A DNA stretch of 22,296 bases from a virus: IMG/VR virus record IMGVR_UViG_3300045538_000266, positions 1-22,296 of that record; one strand, given 5' to 3'. Shown here one piece after another: positions 19,771 to 22,296 of this stretch. Position 1 is the first letter of the stretch; every line of letters begins with the position of its first letter. The notes below the pieces were generated by a model. The model did no database searches and was not told where the DNA came from. It was given only the letters and a program-made list of their open reading frames with translations. Position numbers and translations under genes: made by a program.

Positions 19771-20556
19771 ATGGCAATACCATCATTAGCATCTTTAATC
19801 AAACGCAGAGACCTCTCAGGAGTAGTAAGTGACACTATCTCCTATCTTGCATTGCAACCGTCTAAAAAGGTTTTGTTCATAACAACATCAACAAGATACC
19901 CATTCAATACACAATACAATAAAGGTGGAATTGAGTTAGAATTACCCAAATCAACTGAACTCGCTCTGTTCATCAAAGAACAAATACCAAACAAATCCGA
20001 GTGGATAGATATACCACAGTTAAAAATATATCCATGTGAAGGCAACGTTTCTCACAAAACTGGAAACAGTTGTGGTGTTATAGATGCGGTATTGAATGAT
20101 AAAAAAAAGAATCCAACAGGACACCACAGATGTTGGGCATCAGTAAATGATAAAGCGGATCAACTTTGGATGGTAAGTAAAGAGTTATTCAAATCGGATA
20201 TAGTTCTTTTCTTTTCATCTATCCGTTGGGGACAAACAAATGCAGAATATCAAAAGTTGATTGAAAGACTTACTTGGATAGAAAATAGGCATCACACATT
20301 AGGTGAAGATAACATATTGAAAGGTAAACAAGCCGGTTTTATTTGTATAGGACAGAATTGGAATGGTGCAAACGTTACAGAAATACAAAAGAATGTGTTA
20401 GAGTATTATGGGTTTGATACACCAGATAATCTGTTTTGGAACTGGCAATATACAACGGATTCAAATGATGAATCACAAGAATCATACGAGGCATCCGATA
20501 AACAATTTCATTTAGATTTAGGTATACCATATATTGATCCTGAAAACTATGATTAA
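19771..20556 (+). CDS. flavodoxin-like (NADPH-dependent FMN reductase type) protein
   Basis: 261 residues. KKVLFITTSTRYPFNTQYN (32-50) looks like the strand and phosphate-binding loop of a flavodoxin fold, and the spacing of ALFIKEQIPNKSEW, DIPQLKIYPCEG, SKELFKSDIVLFFSSIRWGQ and AGFICIGQNWNG fits such a fold. NPTGHHRCWAS and TWIENRHHTLGED are less general and suggest a phage-specific subgroup. FMN reductases and flavodoxins move electrons from NAD(P)H. The substrate is unknown and no Cys iron-sulfur motif is evident. First gene of the final operon, overlapping the next by 8 nt. Confidence 0.7.
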   Translation: MAIPSLASLIKRRDLSGVVSDTISYLALQPSKKVLFITTSTRYPFNTQYNKGGIELELPKSTELALFIKEQIPNKSEWIDIPQLKIYPCEGNVSHKTGNSCGVIDAVLNDKKKNPTGHHRCWASVNDKADQLWMVSKELFKSDIVLFFSSIRWGQTNAEYQKLIERLTWIENRHHTLGEDNILKGKQAGFICIGQNWNGANVTEIQKNVLEYYGFDTPDNLFWNWQYTTDSNDESQESYEASDKQFHLDLGIPYIDPENYD

Positions 20557-20995
20557 ATTAAAAGACATATTAGAAGAAGCATTTGGACTTGGTTTCAATA
20601 TAAACACACCAGTTGCTAATGTAATAAAATTAGGCAGGTCACCGTCTGGTAATATCTTCCTCAACTTTACAGAGAACGGTATACGAGAAGGCAGGTCTCC
20701 ATCTGGTGATATACTTCTTAACATCGATGGCGATAGAATAAGACTTGGTAGATCTCCATCAGGAAGAATACTTGCAAGATATGTGAATCCATTTGTTAGA
20801 TTGGGTGAGAGCACAACCGGAAAGGTTATTGCAAACATAGACTCATCTAATAGAGTTAGAGAAGGACGTTCACCATCAGGCGATATACTTGCAACAGTAG
20901 TTGTTGGTAAATTGGAAAAGACTAATCCAAAAATGGCAGGAGCTGCTGCCGCTGTTTATTTATACACTAAAAATATGATAAGGATAATAGAATGA
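20549..20995 (+). CDS. tandem-repeat protein, five 19-residue GRSPSG repeats
   Basis: 148 residues, starting in an ATGATTAA overlap. MIKLKDILEEAFGLG, then repeats at about 26-44, 45-63, 64-82, 83-102 and 103-120, each of the form (I/V)(K/R)xGRSPSGxI(L/F)xN. The fourth is diverged (VRLGESTTGKVIANI). Period 19, once 20. Such short beta repeats usually build a beta-solenoid or propeller-like surface. A hydrophobic C-terminal helix follows (MAGAAAAVYLYTKNM). The N-terminal LKDIL resembles the next protein's LKKLL. Family not recognised, virion or host-binding role only a guess. Confidence 0.75.
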   Translation: MIKLKDILEEAFGLGFNINTPVANVIKLGRSPSGNIFLNFTENGIREGRSPSGDILLNIDGDRIRLGRSPSGRILARYVNPFVRLGESTTGKVIANIDSSNRVREGRSPSGDILATVVVGKLEKTNPKMAGAAAAVYLYTKNMIRIIE

Positions 20996-22164
20996 TTACT
21001 CTTAAAAAATTATTGGGAATGCTTAGCGAAGATACGAAGGCAGCACAAGAACGCCGTAAAAGATTTCGTATGGTAAATGAAGGTGGGGAAGTTAGTTTTG
21101 AATTGGATGCAAAAGAGTTTGCAGACCTAAACAAAGTTGCAAAGAAGTTTGGTGCAGATTTAGAACCACTCGTTGATATGGAACTTCAAGAAAAGGAAAA
21201 GCCAGAATATCTTAAAATGACATCTGCAGAATTAGAAGAAGGTGGATATGTAGTTAAGATTGACAAATCTATATTCGATGGTCTTGACGAAATCATGGAC
21301 TTGGGTATGCAAGCTAAAAAATGGTATGAGGATATGAATAAGAAAATCCTATCAGCTATGAACGAATCTGATGGGTGTCTGTTCCTAATACTTCTTGGAA
21401 TCTTCGCATCATTCTCCAGACTTTCCGATAACTTCAAACTTGCATCACAAGTTTATACTGGTATAAAAAAAGACCTTTCTAATCCAGAAACTGAAAAACA
21501 ATTATTGCGAATGATACAAATGTCTAGCACAGAATTGTATAAGAGTATAAAAGAAAGGGGTGAGTTTAAGAACTTAGCAACCGTTCAAGGAATGATTAAA
21601 GGAAACAAAAGTCTTCCTACTGTTTTACCAAACATATTAAGAACATTGAAACTGTATAAGAATAAAAATTATACATTCCAAAAACAAGATGTTGCACAAG
21701 AAATTGGTAAACACATCAAACCAACAACTGGTGAATTGATGGACACAAAAGTTATATCATCTGAAAAGATACTTGCATTCTGTCTAAACTTAATTGATCC
21801 AACATACAAAACCGAAAGTGGTTGGATGCCAGTAACAATGGATATTTGGATGGCAACATTCTTCTATCCGGAACTATCAACAAAAGAAAAGAGAAAACTA
21901 CTTGCAAAGAATGCAAACTATGTTTACTTGGCAAAACTAACACATGAACTTGCAGCTAAATACAATATGGAACCATTGGAAATGCAGGCAATCATTTGGG
22001 TAGGTAAGATTAGAAAAGTAAAAGGTGACAATTATCTATCAACATTCGACCAAGCAATAGAACACAACCTAAATAAGTTTCAGATAAAAATAGATGAACT
22101 CAAAGAATCGGGTAAAGTATTTGAGGAAATCATAAGTCTTATTGGTAGTAAGGCATTCAGTTAA
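20992..22164 (+). CDS. large phage hypothetical, LKKLL N-terminus
   Basis: 390 residues, ATGA-coupled. MITLKKLLGMLSED and a charged N-terminal part (FELDAKEFADLNKVAKKF) precede a helical core. GCLFLILLGIFASFSRLSDN is a hydrophobic stretch that may be buried or membrane-associated. The C-terminal region WMPVTMDIWMATFFYPELS and NMEPLEMQAIIWVGKIRKVK resembles a phage domain I recall in which D-x-W ... Q-A-x-x-W residues recur, without known function. It starts the way many large-phage virion proteins do, but no structural family is identified. Last gene before a bidirectional terminator. Confidence 0.7.
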   Translation: MITLKKLLGMLSEDTKAAQERRKRFRMVNEGGEVSFELDAKEFADLNKVAKKFGADLEPLVDMELQEKEKPEYLKMTSAELEEGGYVVKIDKSIFDGLDEIMDLGMQAKKWYEDMNKKILSAMNESDGCLFLILLGIFASFSRLSDNFKLASQVYTGIKKDLSNPETEKQLLRMIQMSSTELYKSIKERGEFKNLATVQGMIKGNKSLPTVLPNILRTLKLYKNKNYTFQKQDVAQEIGKHIKPTTGELMDTKVISSEKILAFCLNLIDPTYKTESGWMPVTMDIWMATFFYPELSTKEKRKLLAKNANYVYLAKLTHELAAKYNMEPLEMQAIIWVGKIRKVKGDNYLSTFDQAIEHNLNKFQIKIDELKESGKVFEEIISLIGSKAFS

Positions 22165-22170
22165 AAAAGT

Positions 22171-22197
22171 AAACCCCTCGAAATCGAGGGGTTTTTT
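22171..22197. terminator. bidirectional intrinsic terminator
   Basis: CCCCTCG (22174-22180), loop AAAT, CGAGGGG (22185-22191), with A-rich DNA on the left and T-rich on the right. It can terminate transcription from both sides, fitting the convergent gene at the right edge. Confidence 0.9.
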
Positions 22198-22198
22198 A

Positions 22199-22296
22199 TT
22201 AGAAGATGTCTTGTTTCAAATCATTCGTTATCAAATTAAGAAATTCTACACCCTTAATAGTCAATGAACAATCACTAAATTTTATTCTATTTTTTA
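22199..22296 (-). CDS. 3' end of a convergent minus-strand gene (partial)
   Basis: On the minus strand a frame is open from the window edge to a stop at 22199-22201, reading KFSDCSLTIKGVEFLNLI then TNDLKQDIF. Only about 32 residues are visible. Composition (Lys, Ile, Asp, Glu) is protein-like, and the bidirectional terminator just beyond supports a real convergent gene. Product cannot be named. Confidence 0.45.
   Translation of the reverse strand, partial: KNRIKFSDCSLTIKGVEFLNLITNDLKQDIF

Overview
The window looks like part of a large tailed-phage genome (Caudoviricetes, probably T4-like in the broad sense) from a Bacteroidota host. Evidence for the host is indirect. At least eight intergenic promoters fit the Bacteroidota-type consensus TTTG-N19/20-TAnnTTTG, a Sec signal peptide ends in FSQ, and the DNA is AT-rich. 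Evidence for a phage is the dense array of about 50 mostly tiny genes on one strand with ATGA or ATGNNTAA stop/start overlaps, an ArdA-type antirestriction protein, a holin/endolysin cassette, a lone tRNA, and phage-borne groES-groEL. No capsid, tail or replication gene is clearly identifiable, so the assignment is an inference.

Layout. 129-2889: small hypothetical and membrane genes, many preceded by copies of the same intergenic leader (ATTTTAGTTACCGTTGGAG type) that carries the ribosome binding site. 2890-6204: an operon from one promoter with a coiled-coil protein, a recurrent phage MGQYYKP-type protein, FlbD-like and ArdA-like proteins, then two exported proteins. 6205-7204: four closely spaced near-identical promoters driving very short genes. 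7205-10283: a run of small genes resembling conserved hypotheticals of other phages. 10331-11752: a large protein with a possible nuclease N-terminus and a ParB-like domain, behind its own promoter. 11783-14512: zinc-ribbon, membrane and methyltransferase genes, then tRNA-Leu(UAA).

14605-22197 is a different landscape: longer genes, clear intrinsic terminators, and two promoter types. A periplasmic coiled-coil protein is followed by a holin candidate overlapped by an exported CHAP endolysin. A glycosyltransferase-like gene then sits behind its own host-type promoter, followed by an HTH plus degenerate HNH protein. groES-groEL follow from a host-type promoter, and last come a flavodoxin-like protein, a 19-residue tandem-repeat protein and a 390-residue phage protein. 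Three of these units carry CATATTTAT 36-39 nt before the start codon, a candidate phage-specific (late) promoter. A convergent gene enters from the right edge on the minus strand.

Working together: the left two thirds reads as an early/accessory region under host RNA polymerase promoters (antirestriction, nucleic-acid proteins, envelope proteins). The right third reads as lysis, folding and possibly virion functions. Best candidates for a second look are the PD-(D/E)XK-like/ParB-like fusion, the repeated leader and promoter cassettes, the exported gene pair, the glycosyltransferase-like insert and the CATATTTAT motif. Family assignments come from memory of motifs and no search was run.
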